A DNA stretch of 64,000 nucleotides from assembly GCA_902729315.2 (NCBI GenBank), contig LR746279.1, positions 659,001-723,000 of the forward strand, written 5' to 3'. A program made the translations under genes and the position numbers. Positions 32,481 to 44,900 of this stretch are shown piece after piece. Source of the DNA: Spirodela intermedia (Eukaryota; Streptophyta; Magnoliopsida; Alismatales; Araceae). The first letter of the stretch is position 1. Each line of letters begins with the position of its first letter. Under the pieces are notes generated by a model. The model saw only the letters and a program-made list of their open reading frames with translations, made no database searches and had not been told where the DNA came from.

Positions 32481-32605
32481 TAGTATTTTTCTTTATTGTC
32501 TTAGTCATTGGTGAAGCTTTTAAGCTGTACTACATCATGATCTTGCTAAAGCCTCTCTTGAAAAGTGTCTCCGTGGGTCTCCGATCAACTCATTGCTTTT
32601 CGTGA
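32426..32605 (+). pseudogene. Membrane-protein family copy 4, C-terminal fragment in plus orientation
   Basis: One open frame reads LVKLFSTPRLLEHRQLLSVV, FFIVLVIGEAFKLYYIMILL and KPLLKSVSVGLRS, colinear with the C-terminal half of copies 1 and 3. Unlike them it is unbroken across the frameshift region, so it shows the ancestral wording. It abuts or overlaps the decayed Copia 3 pol region and is inverted relative to the other copies. It has no N-terminal half. Confidence 0.7.
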
Positions 32606-33288
32606 GAGGTTTCAACAAGATCACGAAGCCGTGGAACATGAACCCCAGGCATGGAGGTTGGTGGCAATTTCATGAACTTTGGCTCTCTAGAAATCTGAGG
32701 CCCACTTTCTTTGTCTGCCATGTCTAGTGGCAACCGCAAAGGAACAAACCATTGAGAAAACCAAGGGACCCATGTCATTCACAGTTGCCATTGACAACAC
32801 CCTTTGTCTCCAAATGACTCATAAAATATTATAAATACATTCATACAATTTTTATAATTTTTATTTGTTTATTTACGATCAAAATTGATGTTAATATACT
32901 AAAAAATAAAATATATGAATATTGGCTAAGTATTCAATCGAAATAGTTTCTCAACAGAGAATAAATATGCTTCCAGCTTTGAGTGGAAAGCTTCGCCCCA
33001 CACGTCTCAGCCTACCCCGTCAGCTCTCCTCCAGAAAAGAAAAAGGCAATAGAAAGTGGACCCATTACATTAACTTGTCGGGCCGGGCCTGAATGGGCCT
33101 ATACTCATAGGCCTTCCAAACTTATGAAAGCCCATAAAATTCCACACTACTCGCTATTACCAACACATAAAAAATTTCGAATTAAAAATCATCAAGATTA
33201 TAATTTATTTATTTATATATAAGTATGCAGAGCCACTGAGCTAGCGAGAGAGAGAGAGAGAGAAAGAGAGTGCGATCCTCTGATCTGT
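32606..33288. other. Spacer and 3' flank of the CNGC gene
   Basis: No gene is recognised. GA repeats at 33246-33270 and TGCGATCCTCTGATCT (33271-33286) match the 3' flank of family copy 1. Confidence 0.5.
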
Positions 33289-35474
33289 TCAATCTTCACA
33301 GGAGTCGGTGGAGAAATCGGGCTCCTCGGGCTTCTTCAACCTCGGGTTGCCGATGAGTTTGATCTTCTGTACTCTGCTGCCGGCAAAGGCGGGAAGCTTG
33401 GAAACCGTGCGATCCTGTGATCTTTCCCTCCCTCCCTGACGGCCGGCTACCGGCGGATCAGATGCCGAGGTCGGGGAGAGCGGCGATTCATGGTCGATCA
33501 GATCTCTCGCCAGCCGCCGCCGCTTGAATCGCCGCCAGGCGGACTGGATGAAGCAGGTCGCCCAGGATCTCCAATGGTGGGAGTAGAATCGGAAGGTGTG
33601 CTGGAGCTTCTTGCTGTGCAGCCGTCTGAACTGGTTCGCGACGAACTTTAGATCCTCCGCGCGCAGGGCGAAGCCCTCCACCTCCGTTAGGGTTTTCACC
33701 GTCCTCGTGGAGAGGGGGAGGTTGGCGTCGGATCTCGGAAGCAGAGCCCACACCAACAGCTCCTCGCCGCAGAAATCCCCTCGCCGGAGGGTGATAGAGT
33801 TGAAGAACCCCGTCCTCCCGCCGTCGGTCGTCGAGCTCTCCAGACTCCCGCGGATGATGAACACCATCTCCGTCACCGGATCGCCCTCGCGGATGATGCA
33901 GGTGCCCTCCGTCCTCAGGAAGGAGACGAGCCGCTCGCATATGGCGTCTAACAGCTGATCGTCCATCTGCGAGAAGAAGGGGACCTGCAATCGGGGAGGA
34001 ACCCTAAAAACACATTCCATGCCGATGAACCCTAAAAACACAGCGAGAAGAAGATCTGCGGATGCGTACGCGTCGGACGAGATCCAAGCAGAGGTGGAGC
34101 TTGATGTCTCTGCGAAGATCGGCGGGCAATGATCGGAGGATCGATTCTTCGTCCACTCCCTCAGTCACGACCCAGATGTACTGGATGAATCGCCGGACCC
34201 GCTCCCGCAGATCGCGAGGAAGCTGCCGGTGCTCCATCCACTCCTCAGTGTCCCTCCTCTTCAGTCTCCACTCCTCCAGCCTCACAGTCATCGACTGTAA
34301 GTAGGTCTGGGGAAGTCAAGAGACCAACCAAGTCAACCATTAATACATTCATCTGAAGAACAGCCCGAAATGGAAATGATGCGGATTTAACTGTGAAGGA
34401 CAAAGTATTCGATTTTTTTTTGGACGATCAGACGTGGAATTTTCCATTTTTGAGCCACCTGCACACTGGTTTGGGTGTTCTTGCAAATCCCCGCAGATCT
34501 CATCCTCTTGGAAAGAAAGTTCATGCTTTGATCAATCTTGTGTTTGAAGGCGGGTCAACCATTATTCTCGATCAAAGAGGCTAAAAAGTCAATGCTTTTG
34601 CAAATCCCCGCAGATCCCATCCTCCTGGAAAAAAGTTCACCTTTTGATCAATCTTGGGGTTGAAGGCGGGTCAACCATTCTTCTCTCTCAAAATACGCTA
34701 AAAAGTCAACGCACCAGCCGACTTACGATCCTCGGATTCATAAATGCCTGATTGAGCTTCGTGAGATGGCAGATGATCGCAAGTTCCTCAACCAAGACCG
34801 AGGATGGAAAGGGCAAAAATCTGATCGAGCCAAACTGATAGCTCGCCAAAACCGAAAAACCCAGCTGCTCGGAACGGCAGTCAACGAATGAGGTCAACCC
34901 CCCTATTTCCCCAGAGCTACACTGGTTCAAGGCTATAGGACCAAGTGCCATTGCATTCCAACTCGGAATGAAAATTAATGAATAAAATCATAATCGACTA
35001 AAGTTTATAATATATACAATATTTTCATAGTTGAAGATTATTACTATGATTAAATGAATAAAAAAATAAATCCTTTCATACTCATTATATCATCTTCATG
35101 ATTGGATAAAAGAAACAATATTATTCTCCTGATCAGATAATCTCTGATCTGGGCATTCAGAACACTTCCAGAGAATCATCGTAATCCATAAACAACAACG
35201 CCAGTGGATCATAAAGAATGACAATAAAATGAATCAAAAAATGAATAAATAAAACGAAACAAGATGCTTTAAAAACAGTTTAATCAGAGGTCGAGGAGGA
35301 GCCTGTGAACAAGTTCTGTTGACTTACCTGCATGTTCCCAATCAGATGGGCGAATAAAACCAGGCCCACTATGGCAATGAGTATGGCGAAGGACGTCTCC
35401 CCAATGAAGGTGGTCGTCGAGAGGCTCTGTCCGTATGAACTGGGCACAGGAGGTGTTAAAAGATTAACGGAAAC

Positions 35475-35505
<31 letters not shown>

Positions 35506-37075
35506 GGAATAAATAATAACAATAATAATACTAATACGGAGGAACGGTGAGATCACCTCAAGTTCTGTAGACCCCACCAGAGGCAGTAGAGATATTTCTT
35601 CAGGAAGGCCTCTGAGAGAGCACCAGTGGTCAACGCGTTCTGGAAGATCCCGAACTGGAAGGTGATGCTGTCATCGCTGGCGTTGCATCTGGAGAACACC
35701 TGCGTGGTGGCAGCCCAGAGCTGGCGGAGGCCCTGGTCGGAGTAGTCGCAGTCAAGGTACCTGGAATGGCACTGGGAGGCATTATGGAAGCTCTGTTCTT
35801 CCTTGCACGCTGACTTCCAGCAAGTGGCCTGACGCTCAATGGACAGAAGATACCAGGATGCACCCAAGACCTGCATGAGGATGGCCCTCAAAGTCAGCGG
35901 ACAGCCACTGAGGGTGGTGGACAGGTAGGGAGACTATCAGGAACTCTTGAGAAGTCAGCGACTCTTTCTCCAGATTAAGTCAACCAGGGCAAGAAAAAAC
36001 CACAAGCACCATAAGCCAAAGAGGGGAAGAATCAAACATGAAGCACTCACAGGTTTTAGCAAGGAAAAAACTGCAAGCAATTAAAGTGAAAAACAGGGGA
36101 CGAGAATAAAACTGGAAGCTCAGAAAGTCAAACAGGGCAAGAATGAAAATTGAAGTCACATAAACTCAAAGGGGGCAAGAGAAAAACTGATAGAACATAC
36201 ATGGCTCGCCAACATGTAGAGAAGCAGGTTGTAAGCGGCCCCTCCCCATGCCGTCTTTGTGACGACACCAGAGGCTTTGATGATTTCATGGCTCAGAGGA
36301 AAGATCACGTAGAGCCTGGGGACATACTGGAAGAGGACAATCAGAACGAGAGCATTATTGTTGTGGTCTTCATTGGAACTTCTGATCGCCGGTATGATTA
36401 TCCAGATGACAATCTGCATCAAAAACCTAAATCTCATCAACAGATTTCCCCTCATTCATCCAATAATTTATACTGTAAATTGAAGCCACAAACAATAATA
36501 TATATGCATATTTAGTAAGGATCAGTTGACCCTGAGGGCAGAGGGAGCACCTGAGGGAGAGGCAAGGCTGCAACGAGGTCAACGACGAAGTCCGACCGGA
36601 GATACCTCCTGGCAATCTTCTTGGGGTCTGTGACGAGTTCTCCCCGACCGAAGATCCTTGAGCTGGGGGCCACGTAGGCCGTCCGGAACTTCACGGCCAT
36701 ATGCAGGAGGTAGAAGAGGTCCGTCATCGTCCTCAGCAAGGTGACCGACGTATTCAGACTCTGGTCCAGCTTGATGCAGGAGGAAACATCGTTTGTAGGG
36801 TTCACTGAGTGCAGGTAGAAGTACAAGGGATCAACGAAGAGGGCGACGAGGCTCGTGAAGAGGAAGATCCGATTCCAGTTCAGCACGGCCTCGCCGGAGG
36901 GGTCCAGCATCCTCCTCTGCCATGGCTCATCGTCTTCAGGGAGCATCCCCGAGCTCTTACCTCCGCCGAAGCCGAATCCCGCTGATCCTGCGACATGGAT
37001 CGAGGGTTTCAAGGGCCTCAGGACTTGGCCGGGGCGGAACCTGCGCGGGTAGAAATTCGAACTCTCAATGTCCAT
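33289..37075 (-). CDS. Cyclic nucleotide-gated ion channel
   Basis: Plant CNGC, a plasma-membrane cation/Ca2+ channel gated by cNMP and calmodulin (family knowledge). Six exons, 37075-36551, 36413-36201, 35870-35557, 35439-35328, 34306-34070 and 33984-33289, join in phase to 698 aa. The N-terminus is MDIESSNFYPRRFRPGQV. Six-helix channel signatures include LNWNRIFLFTSLVALFVDPL (S1), KFRTAYVAPSSR, SDFVVDLVAALPLPQ and the pore LYCLWWGLQNLSSYGQSL. C-linker (RRDTEEWMEHRQLP) and cNMP-binding domain follow, with the phosphate-binding cassette GDFCGEELLVWALL, the hinge FALRAEDLKFVANQFRRLH and an IQ-like ATCFIQSAWRRFKRR. Length and domain order are normal. Group III membership is an impression only. 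The start at 37075 is supported by family N-termini; frames continue upstream but lack homology. Confidence 0.94.
34481..34713. repeat. Tandem duplication (about 118 bp unit) in a CNGC intron
   Basis: Copy 1 (34481-34598) and copy 2 (34599-34713) share TTGCAAATCCCCGCAGATC, CATCCTC(T/C)TGGAAA, TTTGATCAATCTTG, GTTGAAGGCGGGTCAACCAT or GTTTGAAGGCGGGTCAACCA, and GGCTAAAAAGTCAA or CGCTAAAAAGTCAA. The divergence is roughly a tenth of positions. Confidence 0.88.
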
Positions 37076-37949
37076 TGAAGAAAAAAGAGCTATGGATTCC
37101 CCGCCGAAGCACGAGCAGAGAAGAACTCCACCACGAGCTCGGAAGAACCAGAGGTGCTCTCTTACCTGACAGTCTTCTCTGGCCTGGTGGTCTGCTTCTG
37201 ATCTTCGATACTGGATGAATGCATCTGTCCAATCGCCAATGGCGATGAAATAAGAAAGGGAATACCGCAGCGGGAGCGGGATCAGAGCCACAGCCGGCGG
37301 GAACCTTCTGAGGACCAAGGGCGATCAGTTGTTGAAGGGCCGAATAAGGAAGAAGAACAAGAAGAAGAACAAGAAGAAGAAGAAGGCAGAGGAAGATATC
37401 GGCGACAGCAGAAACGGTCCCTTTCTTAGCCGCTTCCAGCTGCTCTCTCTCTGTCTCTCTCTTTCTCCCCAGTCGACTGAGCTTCTGGTCGGCAACAGCT
37501 TTAATCGACTCCGTCGATCCAGACAACAGTGAAAGCCTGGGAAAAAGAAGGGAATAATATTCGGGCGGGAGGGAGGTCTTAACGGGCCGATTACGCTCAG
37601 AAACGGGCCAGGCAGGCCCAGCTCCAAGCCCGAAAATCTCTCACCTCACTTTCAATCGCGCTTCTTAGCAGGGCCCATTTTCGGGCTTTTATCCAGTCAC
37701 GGGCCTCACTTCTGCTTCCTGACCACCACGGTCAGCAGGAGAGTCAGTCCCGACTTGCAAAATCCGGGTCCTTTTCATCCTCCGGCCCCGGCCCGTCAAC
37801 ACTCCCACCATCTAACCCATACAAGGGACACTGCAGAAGAGGAACAAAGACTTACGGTACACCATATCCAACACACACAAGAGCTTACAAAAGCATCACC
37901 AACCACATCTTCCATGATTCTCTAGAACAGCAAAAAGAAGGAGAGAGAG

Positions 37950-37998
<49 letters not shown>

Positions 37999-38079
37999 AG
38001 GGAATATATATATTCATATGATGATGATGTTGAAAATTGAGTTAAAACTAGAAAGATTACTATGTTGGTAGATTAGAAG
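37076..38079. other. Intergenic region, CNGC promoter side and VID27-like 3' side
   Basis: A GAA/AAG purine run (37345-37385) lies in the probable CNGC 5' leader. A (GA)n tract (about 37941-37994) lies downstream of the VID27-like gene. No additional gene is supported. Confidence 0.5.
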
Positions 38080-41070
38080 TCAGCGACGGCTGCTTATGCT
38101 GAAAGAGCTGACTTTCATGGGAGTGGCGACGACCAGAGGGGCCTCGGGGGAGTCACTGACTGCAAATTTCTCGTGCATGAACCGGCTCTCCACGATGGAC
38201 TCCTCCTTGGGGACGATCTTGTAGCAGTAGCAGCTCTTCAGCCCTTCCTGGTTGCGGTAGCACTCGTGGTGGCTGTCCTTCACCTGTTGGAAGTTCCAAA
38301 TGACGCTGAACTTTCCGACCGTCGCGACGAGGTGGCGCTCTTGCTTCCCATTCTCCGTGACCTGAAAGGGGGAAGGTGTGGATGAATCGCGCATCAAATA
38401 GAGATTCCTGAAAAACATTACTGATAATTTTGACCGGCAAATGGAAACTTTCTTTGTTCAGCAGAACAATGGCCCATCGTTGACCTTTGGATTTCATTCA
38501 CGGGATTCTTTGGCATTCTAATCATGCACCCATCAAGTTCCAGCCCAAGTCAACGTTTAAGAGTTGCGGTTTACTCATCGAATTTCAGATGCTTTTCAAG
38601 AATACGAAGAACAACTGTGGAAGAGCAACATTAACGAGCAATAAAGGAAATGGCTGAAATTTAGCAACTGTGGGTCAGTGGTCGTGTAAATAATATCAAC
38701 TAGTTGAGCAAAGCTGGTTGACTCTTGCAGGTTACCCACGTCAGGAAATAAAGCTGGTTGACTCTTGCAGGTTACCCACGTCAGGAAATAACATCTTCAT
38801 TTTCTGAGGTTTATGAGGTATACCACACTGCTGTTCTGTGATTCGGGGAAGTTCGCGTCGACCATACTATCGTAGACACAGAGAGGGACCCACTTGTAAT
38901 ATGCCATTGATAGTTCAGACCGACAGGAATTAGAGGACGGATCCAACTGACTAGGTAATATTTCATTCCGTCCGCTAAGTAATTCCTCTTTTGATGGTAA
39001 AAACACAGGTGGATCGGACGAAAAAAAAATGTCCCTTTGTGCAAGAAGAACAGATTCGAGAATAGTTGTCATCCCCTCATGCCATTTAAACATGCATACA
39101 GTAGACGCATACACCAAAGCAGCAAGATAAGGAAAAAAGGATCTGTAGACCAATTCTCTCAGTGAAGCTGAGCTGTGACAAGATCCTACTAATGATCCAA
39201 GAACTTGATGGTCTTCGATCATTATAAATGATTTGGCCCATCCAAAAGTCATAGCAAACTCCAGATTTGAAGAAAATTTTACATTTGTAGATAAATTGGA
39301 TATTATATAGAACATTTTTTACCATAAGACAGGAATGACATTACGCAGAAACAAAGCATAATATATGTTATAACTCGATCATGAAGAAAAGCGGAGAAAA
39401 TCTACCCAAGAGAATTGGCCACCGTGAAACTTATTGTTTGCCCCAGCTAGATGAGTGTCGAGTGGAGTGAGCTTCAACAGTCTTGGAGCAGCGATCCTAT
39501 TGCCCATTCGACCGTTAAATCCAGTCTTCTCCCTCCCCTCTTTATCCTTGAACACGGTGCATATCAGTATCAAATAGGTGTCGGTTGTGCCTAATATCCA
39601 CTTCCCATCAAAGGTAACATCCACATGAGTAATTGGTGACCCAAGACCAGGGAAAGCAGTCTTTGCCATCCTCATTGAGCTCTTAGAGTACAGCCTGATC
39701 TTCCCATCAAGAGAACCCACCACAATCGACCCATCACCTGTGCTAGCAAAGCATTGGAAGTTCGTCCCCCTTGAAAATTGGTGTCCTTGTGTCCATTCTA
39801 AGACGGGAGTATCCATTGAATTAGCAAGGTTCTGAACTATTCCCTTCCTGTCCCTCATATCCCACCTGCATAGCCTGTTGTCATCCAGCCCCAGGAATGT
39901 GGATTCCGATGGGTCCATCTGCGCGCCCTTGCTGTCATTTGTTATGTCCCTCATGGTTATGTCTGTTCCATCCTTTTCGAACTTCCACTGTGTGACCATT
40001 TTTCCCGTTTCAATGTCAAGCTGGTGGACGCCAGTTGTATGGGGCTTCCCATTCATTCCAGGGCTCATTAAGAGCATGTTCGTCTCAGCCCTCATGAGAA
40101 GTGCCTTCTTAGGAGTGGAATACCCTAGGCCGAAGCCACCGCCGCCACCTCTGGTGACGTTATCCGCAAGCTTCACTGTCACTCCCTTCCCGTGGATCCC
40201 GTGGCTGAAGTTCTTCACAACTTGAATGCCTGAATTACTCACCAGAAAGCTGTTATCCAGAGCGCCAAGTGCAAGACTCTGAATACCGCCACCGTCATCC
40301 GCTGCCTCTTCAAACTCCTTCAGCAGACCATGATTAACCTTTGAGGGTGTCGCGCGGGGACTCTTCTCAAAGCTCTCCTCGGCATCCTCCCATATCGAGT
40401 CATCAGCCAACTCTGGATTCGCCCATCCCATGAATTCCTTCCCATAAATCTTAACCCTGTTATCCTCGTTGGCTTCCATTCCATACGTGTTCTCAAAGAG
40501 GCAGCTCTGGTACTTGCTGTGGAACACCTTGTAACCCTCGGGGTTGAAGAACTTCAGGGCCCAAACGCCGGCAGCCACGAAATCCACCCGCCGCTGCTCA
40601 GGGAACGTCTTTAGCTGCAACCCTTGGTCCACCCTCGCCCTTACCTTCGTCCCGATCTTCAAGAACCACTGGACGGACGCGCTTTCGTCACCATCAGATT
40701 CATCGTCGGAGGCCCCAGGGCCATCAGATCGGGAGGACTTGCAGAAAGAGTAGGTGATTAACTTCTCGGAGACAATCCATTTGGCGTTCGGGGAGTTTCC
40801 GCCTACATGAAGGTAGAGCTTGGCCGCATTGGCGGCATTAGCGTGGCCATTCTGGGAGTTGGAAGAGGCAGAAGCATACTTCAGTTTTAGGGATTTGAGT
40901 CTGGCCTCGACGTCATCCAGAGTAGGCGTTCCGGTGGACATCTCCGCGGATCTGTACGGAGTTCCGTCTTCTTCTTCCTCTTCCTCCGTCTCCTGGTTCT
41001 CTTCTTCATTCGCCCCTTCGTTGTCGGAATCAGAGAGCTCCAAGCCCTCCCGACTGTGGGAACCGCCCAT
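38080..41070 (-). CDS. VID27/CYPRO4-like protein
   Basis: Conserved eukaryotic protein related to yeast Vid27 (vacuole import and degradation) and to plant CYPRO4. The plant role is poorly defined. Two exons, 41070-39406 and 38361-38080, flank a 1,044-bp phase-0 intron and give 648 aa. The N-terminus [20 protein letters not shown] is followed by a Glu-rich acidic stretch. A central Vid27-type domain ([37 protein letters not shown]) comes next. The C-terminal half forms WD-like repeats ([56 protein letters not shown]), then [16 protein letters not shown] in exon 2. MGGS could be N-myristoylated (Gly2, Ser at position 4), an inference. The intron contains a perfect 40-bp tandem repeat and a 172-codon same-strand frame. 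No breaks in the coding sequence. Confidence 0.93.
38711..38790. repeat. Perfect 40-bp tandem duplication in the VID27-like intron
   Basis: 38711-38750 and 38751-38790 are identical (unit starts AAGCTGGTTGACTCTTGCAG). The lack of divergence means a very recent duplication or an assembly artefact. The unit contains TTGCAG followed by GTTACC, a potential cryptic splice acceptor on the plus strand only. Confidence 0.97.
38797..39315 (-). other. 172-codon open frame inside the VID27-like intron, unassigned
   Basis: The frame from ATG 39315 to the stop at 38797 is on the same strand as the host gene. The product has no motif I recognise and no repeat-derived composition. It may be chance or the relic of a mobile element. 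There is no splice signal that would join it in frame to the host exons. Confidence 0.25.
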
Positions 41071-41909
41071 TGCTGCTTCCGGCAAGAGACCGCAGACACA
41101 GATACAGAGGGAGAGACAGAGAGACGGAGGAAGAAAGTGGGAGAGAGGTGTAGAGAGAGAGAGAGAGGGAGAAGAAAGGTTCAAATTTTGAAACAAGTTC
41201 GGCCGGACGGTGACGGTATGAAGCGGTAAGGTGTTCCGTTGGAGTTATAAATATGGTGCACTCGTAAATACGCTCACCGGAGGGGAAGGCATAAAGACGT
41301 GGGCCCTGGATGTGGGGCCTAGAAGTAGGGTACGTGTCACGATCTACGTCGGCTAGATCTGCAAAGATTGAAAGGAAGTGGCGCGAGTATCGAGAATCAC
41401 GTTAGTTCCGATCTGAGATGAGATTCGGTTGTTTTAAAATCGTTTTGGGTCCCCAGAAAGTCCATAATTGCGAAAAGATCCCCATCTTTGCCAGATTATA
41501 GTAGAATACTTTTTTACCCCTTAATTTTTTTAAAAATGCCTTCTATCCCTTGTTCTCCAAATTCATGCTGAGTAATAATAATAAGGGTATTTGTCTTTTA
41601 AAAGGCGGTTACAAACCGTTAGGAGACTGGTCGTCAATTTAATGTGGGGGTATTCACAAATCCATAAAAGATAGAGGCTTTTTCATAATTAGGGAGTGTA
41701 TGCGAGTTTATATTTAAATAACCACCTTTTTTTTAATGTTTGATTCCAAAAATGGGCCTAGGCCGGACATCCGTGGCAGTTCGGCCCATTTAAGATTGCT
41801 ATCCAGCAGTGGGGCGGCACTCCCCCGCCTCCCTCTTCGTCCTCCACCTCTTTAAAACCCCCGGATGCCTACAGCTCAACCGCTTCCTCGGCCTCCAGAT
41901 GTTCTCGCC
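41071..41909. other. Divergent promoter region between VID27-like and plastid protein genes
   Basis: A CT/GA leader (about 41145-41172) precedes the minus-strand ATG. TTTAAAA at 41851-41857 is a TATA-like box for the plus-strand gene and favours its start at 41910 over an in-frame ATG at 41865. Confidence 0.5.
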
Positions 41910-44900
41910 ATGAGCAGCAGCTGCTTATGCATCTCCCCCGTGGTCAATCCTCGCTGCGGCCGCACCGTTACCTCTGGATTGTGGCTGTCTTCAGGTTTTT
42001 TTTTGTGGCTTCTGGTTCAGCATCTCCTTCTTCTAACTTGTCCATGTCGCCGCTTCTAGTGATTTCGTTTTCCTGTGTAATACTGTAGGGAATAAGCTTC
42101 TGCTTCTCCAGAAGAAGGCGCCACGATGTGGAGGGGTCGTGGTGGCTGTGTTGCCGGAGGGAAGTAAGGAGAAGAGCCGCTCGGCCTGGGATGACGAGCC
42201 TTTCGAGTTTCTCCCCGGTGGAAAGATAGCTTACCTTGATGAGCAGGATATCGTGAGTATACTCGAACCGCCTAAGGAGCTCATCCCGCTTGACTCTGCT
42301 ACGTATAACCCCGCAGCATACGTTTGGTGAGCAGTTATCTTTATGGTTGATAACTTTTAGTGGATTAAACATTTGATATATCGCCCAAGGTGCGGCGATT
42401 TACGTCATTGCGTGCTGTCTGTGAATTTTATTTTTAATTACAAAATTATGTTTGTGTTCCTAATTTTGTGGGATAGGGAAGTTTGTTCTGATACTTATTA
42501 TTTTGAGTTGGGCATGCGCGTACAAAGGAGTTGGTGTGTATAGGATTTTTTTTTTTGGGATTACATAACCAAATAATTATCTAGACGGTGGATACATCGC
42601 ATCTGCTTGATAGAGTCCTCCCTTGCTTGTGACACGATTCAAAAATTACCTTGTATATTTTTTTTCTAAGAGTTCATGTATAGTTATATTTTAGAATTGA
42701 ATACCAAGTTTGACGATGCTGTAAGCTCTGCATTTCATTATGGAAGCCGTGGAGGAATGAAAACGTGTCTCACGTCATCAAAAGAGATGGAATGAAGATT
42801 TCAATTATAATGAAAAGTCCCTTCTTCTACGGTGTGTGCCTCTTTGAACAGGCAAAGAAATAGTTATAAATCTCCTCAGTAGTAGGATCTGATAAGAGAT
42901 CTGCTAACAAAAAATACCTCCTAAAGACAAAGGAACAGCCAGTCCAATCGCTGCGTTTTTTGGGAAAAAGGAAAACATATTCTTGGCCTTCTGGGCTGCG
43001 TTTTTTGGGCCTTATATAATCGCTGCAATCCTCTTCTACATCATAAGCCCTCATTGAATCACTCTGAATATGGCCTTGCAAAGCCTAAACTGACATGAAA
43101 TTTCATCATTCAAACCCTGGCATTGAAATTTGTGTCTATCTATCCCGCTCTCTTTATTTGCCCATTCTAAATTTTACAAGTTTATCACAATGTGTTATCT
43201 CACCAGATGCAGTTAACTGTAGGAAGAAAATTGGCGACATTCCTGAGGAAAGACGGCATCATCTGCTGTATTTGTTGAAACCTAGGTAATACATCATGAA
43301 TTCCCTGCGTTCATATCTGTTATTCTCTCTTGAGTTAATGATGAACTTTTCTGGTCGTGTGATATATTGACAAAAAAAGTTTACATCGTTAGTGCTATTT
43401 TGATGGTTTTTTATGATTAGTCACATTTTTAATGGTGAGGATAATAAAACCTGTTTGCTTGCAAACTAGACTTGTGTCGAGGCTTTGGGCGCTGGTTGGA
43501 GCACGCTACCAGGATGCTAAGCTGATGAAAAAAGTTTCATCAGCGTTGAATTTTATGGAAGATACTCAAGCGTCTCAAGAAATCTGGAACTGCCGGAAAA
43601 CATCAGGTCATTATACTTGCATTTGGGTCCGTTAGCATTCAGATGAATTCTTGATGACACAGTTAGAGATATATGTGTATAGATATCATAAAAAGAAAAC
43701 GAAAATTTGCTAGCTTCTTGATCTCTCTTTGTAGGTTCTCTTGAAAAATAAATTTTGGGATTTACAGATCAGCTGCCTTCTTTTCTTGCTTGTGCATTCC
43801 TCTAGAATGTGCAATTTCCTGTTTCAATAGTTGCAATGATTTATTTTAGACTGTTACAGATACACTGTAACAACATTGTCTTTGTATTTGTGACGCTCTT
43901 TCTCCGGGTACCTTTTGTTTCGTGGAGATAGATTGCCGCACAATCTTCAATGAAATTTGGATTGTGGCGATAGAAGTAGCAGATAATATTTCGATGATCA
44001 CCGCAAACAAAGAAAATAAATAAATAAATAAATATGTATATATTAAGAAAAGTAAGTAGATAATACGAAAGAAAACCATTGCATGAACACAAGCACTTCT
44101 CCAAACTGACCTGTCATTATTTCCAAGTTAATTGAGATCCCTTGTATGTGACCAGGGTGCTGTTTGGAACTGGATTTGAGACGAGAAAAACATATCTACA
44201 GTAGATAGTTACCTGTAAATCATACTTTTCTTATATTTTCCAAAACTCTGTTCATACGCTGGTATCTGAAATCGGGCTACTGTTTCAAACTGAAATCCTT
44301 GTCTCAAATGATCTTGGGTTACTGGCTCAACACAAAATCAACAGAAACTGCGGTGGGATGCCAACCTGATGTCTGAATCCCTCTTCCTCCAATAATTCTG
44401 AATTTGTGGGAATTCCAGTAAGCTTGTATGTTTGCATTGGGAATTGATTCTTTGGAATGAAAGAGAAAGAAACCTATTTTATCCAGTGTTCATTACTTTA
44501 TATGTCTCTGTCACCGTTTCCCATGCTCAAACAGTAAACTCTGCTTTGACTTTTTTTTTTGGCCGAAAAATGTTAACAGGGCCCTTTCCTATCTCCTGGA
44601 TAAACGACTTCAAGAAGGTTTGACTTTCTCTCCTCCACGTTCACCTGCCAAAACTGAGAGTGCATCCCCCAACCGGCGGACTTCTCTCCTTGCAGGTCAT
44701 ATTTCGCGGAAAAGATGGCATCATTTATGGCCGCTTCTTTCTTGGTATGTTCTCCCCCAATTTTCCATGCTCATTCTTTTCTGTTTTCTTTGTGTTGCGC
44801 CTGAGAAATGAGGCTAAGGGACCATTTTTTTTCTAATAATAATAATACAATATAATAAAAATATATACGAATGAGTCTAAATACTAATATTAGTAAATTA

